This document shows positions 1-7,956 of a stretch of DNA of 11,129 nt, one piece after another. Position 1 is the first letter of the stretch, and each line of letters opens with the position of its first letter. The notes under the pieces were generated by a model. It did not search any database and was not told the origin of the DNA. It saw only the letters and a program-made list of their open reading frames with translations. The stretch is taken from contig CACYKX010000098.1 in NCBI GenBank assembly GCA_902775075.1, forward strand, positions 1 to 11,129. Direction: 5' to 3'. The stretch is from an uncultured Prevotellaceae bacterium (GTDB lineage: Bacteria > Bacteroidota > Bacteroidia > Bacteroidales > Bacteroidaceae). A program made the translations under genes and the position numbers.

Positions 1-309
1 TTCTTTGATGATTTTACCAAAGATCTGATGGCTAAGTTGCCTGAACAGCAGGAAAATGCACCGAAGAAGCGCCCTGCTGCGATCATTCGTCGTATGTCTG
101 TGATTATAACTTCAGCAGCTGTATTCATCGGGGTTTGTATTTTGGCAGTGTCGTATCTTTTGCAAAAACCTGAACAACCTGTAGTTGCTAAGCAAGCAAA
201 AGATAATCATATAGAGAATATCAACAATACTTATAATAGTATTGATGAAGCTGCAGAATATACAATGCTTGATAATGAAGATATTTATGCCTATGTATCA
301 GAAAGATAA
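1..309 (+). CDS. Single-pass membrane protein, 3' part (possible anti-sigma-like partner)
   Basis: The reading frame is open to the left edge, so the gene is cut off; an internal ATG at 28 is not a reliable start because codons 1-27 read on in frame (FFDDFTKDL). About 102 residues are visible. A basic stretch (KKRP, then IIRR) precedes one hydrophobic segment, roughly IITSAAVFIGVCILAVSYLL. A polar tail follows, ending in an acidic, tyrosine-rich segment (DEAAEYTMLDNEDIYAYV). This suggests a cytoplasmic N-terminus, one membrane helix and a periplasmic tail. The stop is one base before the start of the exported protein gene at 311, so the two are probably one operon. In Bacteroidetes, small proteins of this layout commonly sit between an ECF sigma factor and a Spy-like protein and may act as anti-sigma or envelope-sensing partners. 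That role is inference from context; I recognise no specific domain. Confidence 0.75.
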   Translation, partial: FFDDFTKDLMAKLPEQQENAPKKRPAAIIRRMSVIITSAAVFIGVCILAVSYLLQKPEQPVVAKQAKDNHIENINNTYNSIDEAAEYTMLDNEDIYAYVSER

Positions 310-310
310 T

Positions 311-745
311 ATGTCGACATTTCTAAGATCTTTAGTGATTGCCTTAGGGCTGTTACTGAATACTACCTCCATGATGGCTATAGAACTGCCAAAGTTTGAT
401 CCACAGAAATGGCAGGCTGATATGGAACAGTATATTGTGATACGTGCTGCTCTGACTCCGCAGGAAGCAGTAAAGTTTTTCCCTATTTATAGAGAGTGGA
501 AAACGAAGGAAAGGGCTATCTTTATGCAGCGTCGTCGATTCCGTCATGTCGATACCAGTGATAATAGGGCAAGTGCTGAATTTATTCGAACACAAGATGA
601 ATTTGATATTCAGATGAAGAAGTTGCAACAGACTTATCACAATAAGTTTATGAAGATTCTTCCGGCTGGTAAGGTGATGGAAATCATTAAAGCAGAAGAT
701 CAGTTTCATAGAAATGCTTTCAGAAGAATTATGGAGAAAAGATGA
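311..745 (+). CDS. Exported Spy/CpxP-like small helical protein
   Basis: This encodes 144 residues from the ATG at 311. That start is preferred over an in-frame ATG at 242 because 242 lies deep inside the preceding gene, while 311 begins a clear signal peptide (MSTFLRSLVIALGLLLNTTS, cleavage near residue 23) and lies one base after the upstream stop. The mature part is charged and predicted mostly helical. It has an LTPQEA motif at residues 48-53 followed by FFPIYREW, resembling the LTxxQ motif of the periplasmic Spy/CpxP/heavy-metal-sensor superfamily. A basic RRRFRH patch and a basic C-terminus (RRIMEKR) follow. Members bind misfolded proteins or sense envelope stress; that function is transferred from a weak motif match. 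It is probably cotranscribed with the gene ending at 309. It could instead be an unrelated helical periplasmic protein. Confidence 0.7.
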   Translation: MSTFLRSLVIALGLLLNTTSMMAIELPKFDPQKWQADMEQYIVIRAALTPQEAVKFFPIYREWKTKERAIFMQRRRFRHVDTSDNRASAEFIRTQDEFDIQMKKLQQTYHNKFMKILPAGKVMEIIKAEDQFHRNAFRRIMEKR

Positions 746-772
746 TGTAATCGATTTATATCATGTTCTTGT

Positions 773-796
773 AAAGAGTTGAATGCTCTTTTCTTA
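773..796 (+). terminator. Weak intrinsic terminator candidate after the Spy-like gene
   Basis: AAAGAG (773-778) can pair with CTCTTT (786-791) around a seven-base loop, and T-rich DNA follows (TTCTTAGATTTTATT). It lies 28 bases after the stop at 745. The stem is only six pairs and AT-rich, so the call is tentative. Confidence 0.4.
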
Positions 797-820
797 GATT
801 TTATTCCTTAGAATGACTTT

Positions 821-857
821 TAGCATAAATGAGGGAGATGTTTTACCCCCAATGCTA
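821..857 (-). repeat. Inverted repeat with nested stem in the intergenic gap
   Basis: TAGCAT (821-826) and ATGCTA (852-857) are perfect inverted repeats. Read as minus-strand RNA, a second inner stem forms between GGGGG (850-846) and CTCCC (837-833), with one G-U pair and an eight-base loop. On the plus strand the inner stem has an A-C mismatch, so the structure fits the minus transcript better, which would place it in the 3' region of the tamB mRNA. No U-run follows, so it is not a classic intrinsic terminator. Function unknown. Confidence 0.4.
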
Positions 858-890
858 GAAGATTGATTTGAATAGGGAATAAATGGTTGA

Positions 891-934
891 AATAACAGCT
901 CCTATTGATGGGAGAAGGTTATTTCTTTTTCTTT
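891..934 (+). terminator. Terminator-like hairpin at the convergent gene ends
   Basis: AATAAC (891-896) pairs with GTTATT (918-923), and an inner stem CTCC (899-902)/GGAG (911-914) closes an eight-base loop. The two stems are separated by a small internal loop. On the plus strand a T-rich run follows (922-934), fitting termination of plus-strand transcripts running toward tamB. The hairpin overlaps the tamB stop codon (919-921); on the minus strand no U-run follows. The T-run also encodes the lysine-rich TamB C-terminus, so the likeness could be partly accidental. Confidence 0.4.
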
Positions 935-3900
935 CTCCTCTTTCCAGTAGACTTGAATAGTTCTTTCCATCCGTTGAAATCTCTCTTGATGATGAATCCC
1001 AATCCCTGTGTATTCAAACTGTTACGTGTAAAATATCGGTCATTGGTTTGATTATACACACGTACAGCGAAGTTACCATTCGGATTGATGAGATATCGTA
1101 GATCAAAGTCTCCGATGAAACTGGTCGTTGCGTTGGCATTATCGCGGTAACCGAATTGTCCGTTGAAAAGAAGGCGATTGTTAAGTAGACTTCCATTCAG
1201 TAATCCTTCATATTCAGCATTGTTGAATCCTTCTGTACCTGTTGAAATGTTGGCTCCTAAGTTCCAGTTAGAATTGTTCACCACATTTTTAAGTACAGTA
1301 TTTAGTTGTTGACTGATAGCACCACTTAATAGTCCTTGCATGGCCAATGACGTTTGACTTTGCTGTTCTGCATTCTCGGCAGAAGCATTATTGTTACCAG
1401 GTGTCATGAATCTACCTACAGCAAGCAAATATAAAACTTGTTGGTTGAGTTCTTCCTCACTGTTGAGTAGCGATGTGATCATCTGTTTTGCATCAGCGTT
1501 TACGGTAGGCATATCTAGTCCGAATGTGATTTTCGGAGATCCAGGTGTTCCGGTGATATTCATCAAACAATCTACGCGGATGTTGTTGGATGCAAAGGAA
1601 TTGCCTAGATGTAAATCAGCAAGACTAACTCCATTTACCGTGTACACGGCAGGCAAACGAAGTAGGGCATTGTATGGGTCACCACCAAAGACAATCGTTC
1701 CACCTTGTTGAAATTTAAATTCCTTCTTGATTACATTTTGAATGGTCAGAGTATAGAGACCTCTATCTACGAGGTATGTGCCATACATATCGAAAGCCCC
1801 TTTATTGAAATAGTTGGCTCTGATAACACCACTACCATTCAGGGTAATATTATCGCCCGTCTCATTATCCATCATTACTCGAAGAGTAAGATTAGGATTT
1901 GCATGAATGAGGAAGTTCATTCTAAGGTCAGTAGGGATGTCGATCGTTTTCGAATCCTTTACGATGGTGTCGTTTTCCTCTTTCTCTATTTTTGCAATAT
2001 CACGCCAATGTATGAAGTCCTGTGTGCCGATAGCATCCGGACTTGCAGCATTATATGTAAAGATTGTACCCTTCTCAGGAGTAGCATTAATGTCGAGTGT
2101 AACCTCATCGCTGTTTCCATGAATGTCGCATTTTCCCGTTCCAAAGACAGTACCATAGAATGTGTTTGTTCCGAATTCATGTGTTTCATAACTCAGAAGA
2201 TGGTCTGCTTTGATTGCTATGTCATAGCTTAATTTCGTGAGGTTCTTATGATGAATGCCTCCATTGATGAAGCCAAGATTACCATATCTATCTGCTATTG
2301 TATCATTTTGAAGATAGATTTCATCAGGAACAGCATGTACTTTGACATTCTTTAAGGTATAATCTACATTTGTAGGCTTGAGATGTATCTTACCATTTAC
2401 TGTTAGATCACCTTTTAGGTTCACCTTACTGAGTGGCCCTATGAGATATGCATGTCCAACGGCATTGGCGTCAACGTCACTCATGAATGAACCGCAGAAA
2501 CTCTCCAGAAATTGTACTTTTGTTCCCAGAGCATGAATGTCCAAATAAATATCGTCTTGTGCAGGAGCTACATAACCATTAATAAGCGTTTGAACACCTG
2601 GTCCATCGTTAGCGATGGCATCAATATTTATCTGTTTCTGTTGATTATCGTAAGTAGCATTGGCAAAGAGAGTACCCATCTCACCATTCTGGAACTTGAA
2701 ATCCCTTACCTTCAGTTTTGCCGATGCCGATGGCTTATGGAAAGCATTCGCGATATAAGCCTGTCCCGAAGCCTGTCCGGAGAAACTAACAGAATGGAAG
2801 TTTACCAAATCCAAGATATATTTCACGTTAACATCCTGCAGGCTCACCATCAACGTGTCCTGACTATTTGGTGTCGCCAGTCCTGAAACGATGATATGTT
2901 GCTGGTTATGAGCGATTTCGAAATGGTCTACGAGAACCCTATTTTTCTCGTATACGATATCGCTAGGTTCGATGTTCCAAATCGTATCACCTATCATAAT
3001 ATGAGAAGGATGAATGTTGATATGAGCAGCATCTTTCCTCTTTAAGGTCTTGAAGAAATCAGTTTCCGTATCCAGACTACCTCTTATCGGCAATTTCTTT
3101 TCTCCATTGTCGTAATTCAAACTTGCGCGCAACTTATTGCTCGCAGCATTAGCATATACGTCATATACAGGCCCATTGTCATTCTCAGTGATGGTTTTGA
3201 TATGAAGATGCGCCGTAAGCGTATCGCGTGGGGTAGAGATGTTGATACGCCCTTGCCGGTATATGGTTCCATCGTATGTAAAATCAGGCATCAATAACTC
3301 GATGTTAGATTGGCTGTTATGGTCGTTGATGAATCCGTTGAGTGTAATCGGTTGCGTGATGCTCAGAGGCAGATGCAAGATCTCCCTTACCCATTCACAG
3401 TCATGGATGTTAGCCTGTATCTTAAAGTTATTTTCAGATGTCTTCTTGTATGCAGGAAGTCCCGGCAAAGATGGAATTTTGCTGGCTAAAAGATTAATGA
3501 TACTTTGCGGTAGGGTAGAATAGTTGTATTGTCCGTCTACATTGATTTCTGCAAAAGGAGAACTAAAATACAGATAAGATTCTTTACCCTGATTTTTGGC
3601 TCTGATTTTGATATGATTCAAAGCATAATCACGATGTAAAGTCTTGATGCCCAGTATGATACTTGGTGAAAGATGGTTTATTTCAGCCAAAAGATTATAT
3701 TGTCGTCCGACGATACCATATTTACCTTTTACGGAAATATCTACGTTAGGGTCTTTGATAGAAGCCAGACCGTTCGCAATCTGGTTGAGATACGAACCAT
3801 CGATATGGATATTCCGATAAGTATATTTGTTGTAATCGAATCTGTTGATCTCACCTTTGGCAATGAGTGATGATAACTTAATATCACGAGGTTGCAGATT

Positions 3901-5214
3901 ACCGTTGATTTTAAGATTAGCGATCATCAACCCGAACATTGGATTGTCGAGGATACGATGTAGATTCAACCCGTTAGTAGAGATGGAAGTAGAAATGTGA
4001 TTCCCGAGTTTTACTAAATTTATATTCGCATTTCCCGCATCTGTGGAGAATACACCATCTGTCGTAATATTCCTCTTTTCACCCGCTATGTTTCCCTTAA
4101 AGTTGATGGTTCCCAGTCTTTCGATTTCCTTAGGAATGTTGAATCTACTTCCGAAATTACTTGTGATAAATTTTATACCATTTGCCGATAAGTTCAAGTT
4201 GCCGATATGCGCTGAGAACCGAGGGCTACGGGCAAGGTTTGAAATCCGTCCTTTACCTTGCAGATTCACCGTTCCGTTACCAGAGCGCAAGTTGAGTTTC
4301 TGCACGTGGACGGCATCACCGGTACCACTAAATGTAGACTCTAAATATATCGGGCTCTTGAAATTCTTGAATACAGTAGCCAAACACGATATGTCATAGA
4401 GAGTTATCTTGCTTTGGCTGATCCTTCCATTAAAGCAGATGCTACGCTTGTCAATGCTACCGTTTTTCCTATCGTAGGTGGCATAGATTCCGTCTATGTC
4501 CAGTTCAGTTCCCGGCAGCTCCAGATAGAAATCTCTGAGCTGTGCCCCATGCTCATCAACATTGAGTTTGAATTGCAATTTCTTGACCTTCAATCCCTTA
4601 CCCTCATTTGCTGAAAATTTCTTAACGTTTAGAGCGATACTATTATCCGTAAGATGCTCCAGTACGATATGCGAAGACAGATCAGAAATTACCAAATGAT
4701 GCGTATCGAACACATGAGTTGGTGCGACATCACGCTGGTCATATTTTATCCTACCATGCCTGATGATCAGACTACCGATTCGTAAGTCCAACGGCGTATG
4801 CTCGGTAGTATCTTTCGAAGCTAAAGAGTCGAGAACAAATTGAAAGTTCGGTTTACTGTCAGCCGTCTGCTTATACAGATGCGCGTTAAGACCGAACAAT
4901 TGAGCCGAAGAAATAGAAATCCTGCCCTCGAATAAAGGAATGAAATCAATGCTAGCCGATACACGAGTCGCATAGAACATAGAGTCGTTCTTTTGGTCAA
5001 GCATCGATACATCATCAATAATAACACGGTTGAAGAATCCCAGGTCAACTCTGCCTACAGCCACCTTCGTGCCGAATTTCTGTTCGAGTGCAGATGCAAC
5101 TTCCCTTCCGAGATAATTCTGTACGGGTGGCAGATTTATCGCGATAAAAATAGCCGTAATAAGGCCAAGAATCGACCATATTATGGCATTAGAAATATGC
5201 TTTAACTTCTTCAG
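919..5214 (-). CDS. tamB: TamB-family envelope assembly/lipid transport protein (DUF490, AsmA-like)
   Basis: This is a very large protein, about 1431 residues from the proposed CTG at 5214-5212. A basic start (LKKLKH) leads into one hydrophobic anchor (NAIIWSILGLITAIFIAI). Next come LPPVQNYLGREVASALEQKF and GTKVAVGRVDLGF, the usual N-terminal pattern of TamB/AsmA-like proteins. A long beta-rich body of repeating hydrophobic/polar strands follows, as in the hydrophobic groove of TamB. The C-terminal third, from about residue 940, fits the TamB domain (PF04357), and the protein ends in a lysine-rich tail (GKRRKKKK). TamB proteins are anchored in the inner membrane, span the periplasm and serve outer-membrane protein assembly or phospholipid transport. 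No ATG, GTG or TTG occurs in frame between the stop at 5227-5229 and a GTG at 5064. Starting at that GTG would remove the whole membrane anchor, so the true start is probably the non-canonical CTG before AAG AAG. The family call is firm; the start is not. Confidence 0.88.
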   Translation of the reverse strand: MKKLKHISNAIIWSILGLITAIFIAINLPPVQNYLGREVASALEQKFGTKVAVGRVDLGFFNRVIIDDVSMLDQKNDSMFYATRVSASIDFIPLFEGRISISSAQLFGLNAHLYKQTADSKPNFQFVLDSLASKDTTEHTPLDLRIGSLIIRHGRIKYDQRDVAPTHVFDTHHLVISDLSSHIVLEHLTDNSIALNVKKFSANEGKGLKVKKLQFKLNVDEHGAQLRDFYLELPGTELDIDGIYATYDRKNGSIDKRSICFNGRISQSKITLYDISCLATVFKNFKSPIYLESTFSGTGDAVHVQKLNLRSGNGTVNLQGKGRISNLARSPRFSAHIGNLNLSANGIKFITSNFGSRFNIPKEIERLGTINFKGNIAGEKRNITTDGVFSTDAGNANINLVKLGNHISTSISTNGLNLHRILDNPMFGLMIANLKINGNLQPRDIKLSSLIAKGEINRFDYNKYTYRNIHIDGSYLNQIANGLASIKDPNVDISVKGKYGIVGRQYNLLAEINHLSPSIILGIKTLHRDYALNHIKIRAKNQGKESYLYFSSPFAEINVDGQYNYSTLPQSIINLLASKIPSLPGLPAYKKTSENNFKIQANIHDCEWVREILHLPLSITQPITLNGFINDHNSQSNIELLMPDFTYDGTIYRQGRINISTPRDTLTAHLHIKTITENDNGPVYDVYANAASNKLRASLNYDNGEKKLPIRGSLDTETDFFKTLKRKDAAHINIHPSHIMIGDTIWNIEPSDIVYEKNRVLVDHFEIAHNQQHIIVSGLATPNSQDTLMVSLQDVNVKYILDLVNFHSVSFSGQASGQAYIANAFHKPSASAKLKVRDFKFQNGEMGTLFANATYDNQQKQINIDAIANDGPGVQTLINGYVAPAQDDIYLDIHALGTKVQFLESFCGSFMSDVDANAVGHAYLIGPLSKVNLKGDLTVNGKIHLKPTNVDYTLKNVKVHAVPDEIYLQNDTIADRYGNLGFINGGIHHKNLTKLSYDIAIKADHLLSYETHEFGTNTFYGTVFGTGKCDIHGNSDEVTLDINATPEKGTIFTYNAASPDAIGTQDFIHWRDIAKIEKEENDTIVKDSKTIDIPTDLRMNFLIHANPNLTLRVMMDNETGDNITLNGSGVIRANYFNKGAFDMYGTYLVDRGLYTLTIQNVIKKEFKFQQGGTIVFGGDPYNALLRLPAVYTVNGVSLADLHLGNSFASNNIRVDCLMNITGTPGSPKITFGLDMPTVNADAKQMITSLLNSEEELNQQVLYLLAVGRFMTPGNNNASAENAEQQSQTSLAMQGLLSGAISQQLNTVLKNVVNNSNWNLGANISTGTEGFNNAEYEGLLNGSLLNNRLLFNGQFGYRDNANATTSFIGDFDLRYLINPNGNFAVRVYNQTNDRYFTRNSLNTQGLGFIIKRDFNGWKELFKSTGKRRKKKK

Positions 5215-5230
5215 ATTCGAATAATTCTAG

Positions 5231-5247
5231 AATTTTGCTACAAAATT
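5231..5247. repeat. Perfect 7-bp palindrome overlapping the tamB -7 box
   Basis: AATTTTG (5231-5237) and CAAAATT (5241-5247) are perfect inverted repeats separated by CTA. The right arm is part of the minus-strand -7 box of tamB, so a protein bound here could affect tamB transcription. It could also be a chance palindrome in AT-rich DNA. Confidence 0.35.
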
Positions 5248-5266
5248 AGAAAAAAATGGTTGCAAA
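5241..5266 (-). promoter_or_regulatory. Candidate tamB promoter (Bacteroidetes type)
   Basis: The minus strand carries TAATTTTG (5248-5241), a perfect match to the Bacteroidetes -7 consensus TAnnTTTG. A TTTG at 5266-5263 is only 14 bases upstream, shorter than the usual spacing of about 19, so the -33 element is weak. Transcription would start near 5233-5237, about 20 bases before the proposed CTG start and downstream of the in-frame TAG at 5229-5227. That makes translation from the ATG at 5283 unlikely. Confidence 0.45.
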
Positions 5267-5290
5267 AGGAAATAAATAATCATTTTTTGT

Positions 5291-5320
5291 TTTGTTAACG
5301 GCAATTTTTTGCTAATTTTG
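5291..5320 (+). promoter_or_regulatory. nqr operon promoter (Bacteroidetes type)
   Basis: TTTG (5291-5294), an 18-base spacer and TAATTTTG (5313-5320) match the Bacteroidetes sigma factor pattern TTTG/TAnnTTTG. Transcription should begin near 5325, leaving an AU-rich leader of roughly 88 bases before the nqrA ATG. No other promoter-like sequence was noticed within the operon. Confidence 0.6.
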
Positions 5321-5412
5321 CAGCAACTAATAAAAATATCAGCAGTAATTGAATATTGACAGTACGCATTTATTTAAGATAAAAGTTTAAACCTTATATT
5401 TTTAAAGTAGTT

Positions 5413-6768
5413 ATGACAAATGTAATTAAGTTACGTAAAGGCTTAGACATTAACTTGAAGGGCAGAGCAGAAGGTAAGAAAGTCCAGATTGCAAAGTCGG
5501 AAGAGTACGCGATGGTACCGGAAGACTTCCCAGGACTTACTCCGAAAGTTCTTGTCCGTGAGGGTGATCATGTCAATGTCGGTGATGCTTTGTTTGCCAA
5601 CAAGGCTTATCCTGATGTTAAGTTTGCCTCTCCTGTAAGCGGTCAAGTAACGGCTGTGATACGTGGAAACAGACGTAAGGTTCTTTGCGTAAAGGTAAAG
5701 ACTGATGCAGAGCAGCAGTTTGTTGATTTTGGTAAAAAGGATGTTAGTAATCTCGATGGAGATGCTGTAAAGAAGGCTTTGTGCGAAGCAGGATTGTTCG
5801 GATTTATTAATCAGTTGCCTTATGCAGTATCTACCAACCCAGAAACTACACCTAAGGCAATTTTTGTATCAGCCCTTAGAGATATGCCTTTGGCAGCTGA
5901 CTTTGAGGTTGAGTTAGAGGGTAACGAAGAGGCTTTCCAGACAGGTCTTACCGCTTTGAGTAAGATCGCCAAGGTATATCTTGGTGTTGGAGCTCAGCAG
6001 AATTCATCAGCCCTTACCAATGCCAAGGACGTAGAAGTTAACATTTTCGATGGTCCTTGTCCAGCAGGTAACGTAGGCGTTCAGGTAAATCACATTTCTC
6101 CGGTGAACAAAGGTGAGATCGTATGGACAGTAGATCCATCAGCAGTCATCTTCTTCGGTCGCCTGTTTGCAGAAGGTAAAGTCGACATGACCAGAACCAT
6201 TGCCATCGCAGGTAGTGAAGTTACAGCTCCTGCTTATGCAGACGTTCTTGTCGGAACACCGATCCGAACGATTCTCGAAGGAAACCTGAAGCACGATGAG
6301 CATATTCGCGTGATCAACGGCAATCCTCTTACCGGTAAGAAAGCAGATTTAGCGAATGATTATTTAGGTGCACACACAAGTGAGGTGACCGTGATTCCAG
6401 AGGGCGACAATGCCGACGAGATGTTAGGTTGGATACTTCCACGTGCCAAAGAATTCTCTACCAGTCGTAGCTATTTCAGTTGGTTGTTCGGTAAGAAGAA
6501 AACCTACGAATTGGATGCCCGTGTGAAGGGTGGAGAGCGCCACATGATTATGAGTGGAGAATACGACAAGGTATTACCGATGGATATCTATGGCGAATTC
6601 CTGATCAAAGCCATCATTGCAGGCGATATCGACAAACAGGAACAGTTAGGTATCTATGAAGTAAGTCCAGAAGATTTCGCTTTGGCCGAATTCGTTGATT
6701 CTTCAAAGTTGGAATTGCAGAAGATTGTTCGTGAAGGTTTGAACATCCTCCGTAAAGAGAATGCATAA
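5413..6768 (+). CDS. nqrA: Na+-translocating NADH:quinone reductase subunit A
   Basis: This encodes 451 residues, close to the usual length of about 446. It is the first gene of the six-gene nqr operon. NqrA is the large hydrophilic subunit on the cytoplasmic face of the complex and is implicated in quinone binding. The start MTNVIKLRKGLDINLKG is typical of the family. Residues 41-96 form a lipoyl/biotinyl-like barrel (GLTPKVLVREGDHV, then FASPVSGQV). Further on are GPCPAGNVGVQVNHISPV and IAGSEV, which I take as NqrA signatures, and the PMDIYGEFLIKAI region near the C-terminus. There are no membrane segments. The ATG at 5413 follows an AU-rich leader without an SD sequence, which is normal for Bacteroidetes. 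The identification is firm from sequence pattern and synteny. Confidence 0.96.
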   Translation: MTNVIKLRKGLDINLKGRAEGKKVQIAKSEEYAMVPEDFPGLTPKVLVREGDHVNVGDALFANKAYPDVKFASPVSGQVTAVIRGNRRKVLCVKVKTDAEQQFVDFGKKDVSNLDGDAVKKALCEAGLFGFINQLPYAVSTNPETTPKAIFVSALRDMPLAADFEVELEGNEEAFQTGLTALSKIAKVYLGVGAQQNSSALTNAKDVEVNIFDGPCPAGNVGVQVNHISPVNKGEIVWTVDPSAVIFFGRLFAEGKVDMTRTIAIAGSEVTAPAYADVLVGTPIRTILEGNLKHDEHIRVINGNPLTGKKADLANDYLGAHTSEVTVIPEGDNADEMLGWILPRAKEFSTSRSYFSWLFGKKKTYELDARVKGGERHMIMSGEYDKVLPMDIYGEFLIKAIIAGDIDKQEQLGIYEVSPEDFALAEFVDSSKLELQKIVREGLNILRKENA

Positions 6769-6798
6769 GAAAGTCTCAAACTTCAAATATAATAAGAA

Positions 6799-7956
6799 AT
6801 GAGTTTAAGAAATTATCTAAATAAAATAAAGCCAAACTTCGAAGAAGGTGGCAAGCTACATGCTTTCCAGAGCGTCTTCGAAGGTTTCGAGAGCTTTCTC
6901 TATGTGCCAAACACAACGGCACAGAGTGGCGCTAACATCCATGACGCTATCGATTCAAAGCGTATTATGAGTATGGTCGTCATCGCTCTCATTCCTGCCA
7001 TGCTGTTTGGTATGTATAATGTGGGCTATCAGAATTACGCAGCAGCAAACATGCTTGCCGGTGCTAGTTTCTGGGCTATGTTTGGTTTCGGTTTCCTTGC
7101 CGTATTACCAAAGATCTTGGTTAGTTACATTGTTGGTTTGGGTATTGAGTTTGCCTGGGCACAGTGGAAGCACGAAGAAATACAGGAAGGTTACCTCGTA
7201 TCAGGAATCATTATTCCATTGATCATTCCGGTGAGCACACCATTATGGATGCTTGCCATAGCAATAGCTTTTGCAGTCATTATTGCGAAAGAGATTTTTG
7301 GTGGAACAGGTATGAATGTGTTCAACGTTGCCGTTGTAGCACGTATGTTCCTCTTCTTCTCTTATCCATCTGTCATGACTGGCGATAAGGTTTGGATTGC
7401 AAAAGACACTATTTTCGGTTTGGGTAATGCCCTTCCTGATGGTTTCACAATGGCTACACCTCTTGGACAGATCGCCCAAGGTATTACACCAACATCTAAT
7501 CTTAGCGATATGATTCTTGGTTTTATTCCAGGTAGTATTGGTGAGACAAGTGTTATCGCCATTGCTATTGGTGCCATCATTCTACTTTGGTCAGGAATTG
7601 CAAGTTGGAAGACCATGGGTAGTGTCTTTGTTGGCGGTATTGTGATGGCTTTGCTTTTCCAAGCACTCGGTATGACCCCTATTCAGTGGTATGAGCATAT
7701 CGTACTTGGCGGTTTCTGCTTCGGTGCTGTGTTTATGGCAACAGACCCTGTAACCTCAGCACGTACAGAGACAGGAAAGTATATATATGGTTTCTTGATT
7801 GGTGCGATGGCAGTTATTGTACGCGTGATGAACCCTGGTTATCCAGAGGGTATGATGCTCGCTATCTTGTTTGGTAATATGGTAGCTCCGCTTATCGACT
7901 ATTGCGTAGTACAGCGTAATATCAACAAGCGTGCTCAACGTGCTATTAATAAATAA
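6799..7956 (+). CDS. nqrB: Na+-translocating NADH:quinone reductase subunit B
   Basis: This encodes 385 residues, somewhat shorter than the 415 or so of Vibrio. NqrB is the main membrane subunit. It carries a covalent FMN, takes part in quinone reduction and forms part of the Na+ path. After a soluble N-terminus of about 55 residues come roughly nine or ten hydrophobic helices. Family signatures include KEIFGGTGMNVFNVAVVARM, MATDPVTSARTETGK and NPGYPEGMMLAILFGN. D367 in the C-terminal PLIDY segment corresponds by context to Vibrio D397, linked to Na+ uptake. The FMN-attachment threonine should be T220, but the motif reads DGFTMAT rather than the S/T-G-A-T I expect. The gene starts 30 bases after nqrA with no strong SD sequence. 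The product needs ApbE for flavinylation; apbE is not in the window. Confidence 0.96.
   Translation: MSLRNYLNKIKPNFEEGGKLHAFQSVFEGFESFLYVPNTTAQSGANIHDAIDSKRIMSMVVIALIPAMLFGMYNVGYQNYAAANMLAGASFWAMFGFGFLAVLPKILVSYIVGLGIEFAWAQWKHEEIQEGYLVSGIIIPLIIPVSTPLWMLAIAIAFAVIIAKEIFGGTGMNVFNVAVVARMFLFFSYPSVMTGDKVWIAKDTIFGLGNALPDGFTMATPLGQIAQGITPTSNLSDMILGFIPGSIGETSVIAIAIGAIILLWSGIASWKTMGSVFVGGIVMALLFQALGMTPIQWYEHIVLGGFCFGAVFMATDPVTSARTETGKYIYGFLIGAMAVIVRVMNPGYPEGMMLAILFGNMVAPLIDYCVVQRNINKRAQRAINK

Noticed and set aside
242..310. ATG at 242 as start of the Spy-like gene
   Set aside because: It would overlap the preceding gene by 68 bases and place a non-signal sequence before the obvious signal peptide that starts at 311.
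353..709. Minus-strand frame of 118 codons opposite the Spy-like gene
   Set aside because: Antisense shadow of a gene with a clear signal peptide; histidine- and serine-rich composition typical of non-coding frames.
1705..2232. Open frame of 175 codons on the plus strand, opposite tamB
   Set aside because: It lies wholly antisense within the strongly supported TamB coding region, is cysteine- and isoleucine-rich without recognisable domains, and has no promoter or start context; it is a shadow frame.
5281..5283. In-frame ATG at 5283 (minus strand) as tamB start
   Set aside because: An in-frame TAG at 5229-5227 intervenes, and the best -7 box (5248-5241) lies downstream of it, so this ATG is probably not in the transcript.
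5321..5412. nqrA leader as a possible riboswitch
   Set aside because: The leader is short and AU-rich, with no conserved riboswitch core or clear expression platform that I could recognise.
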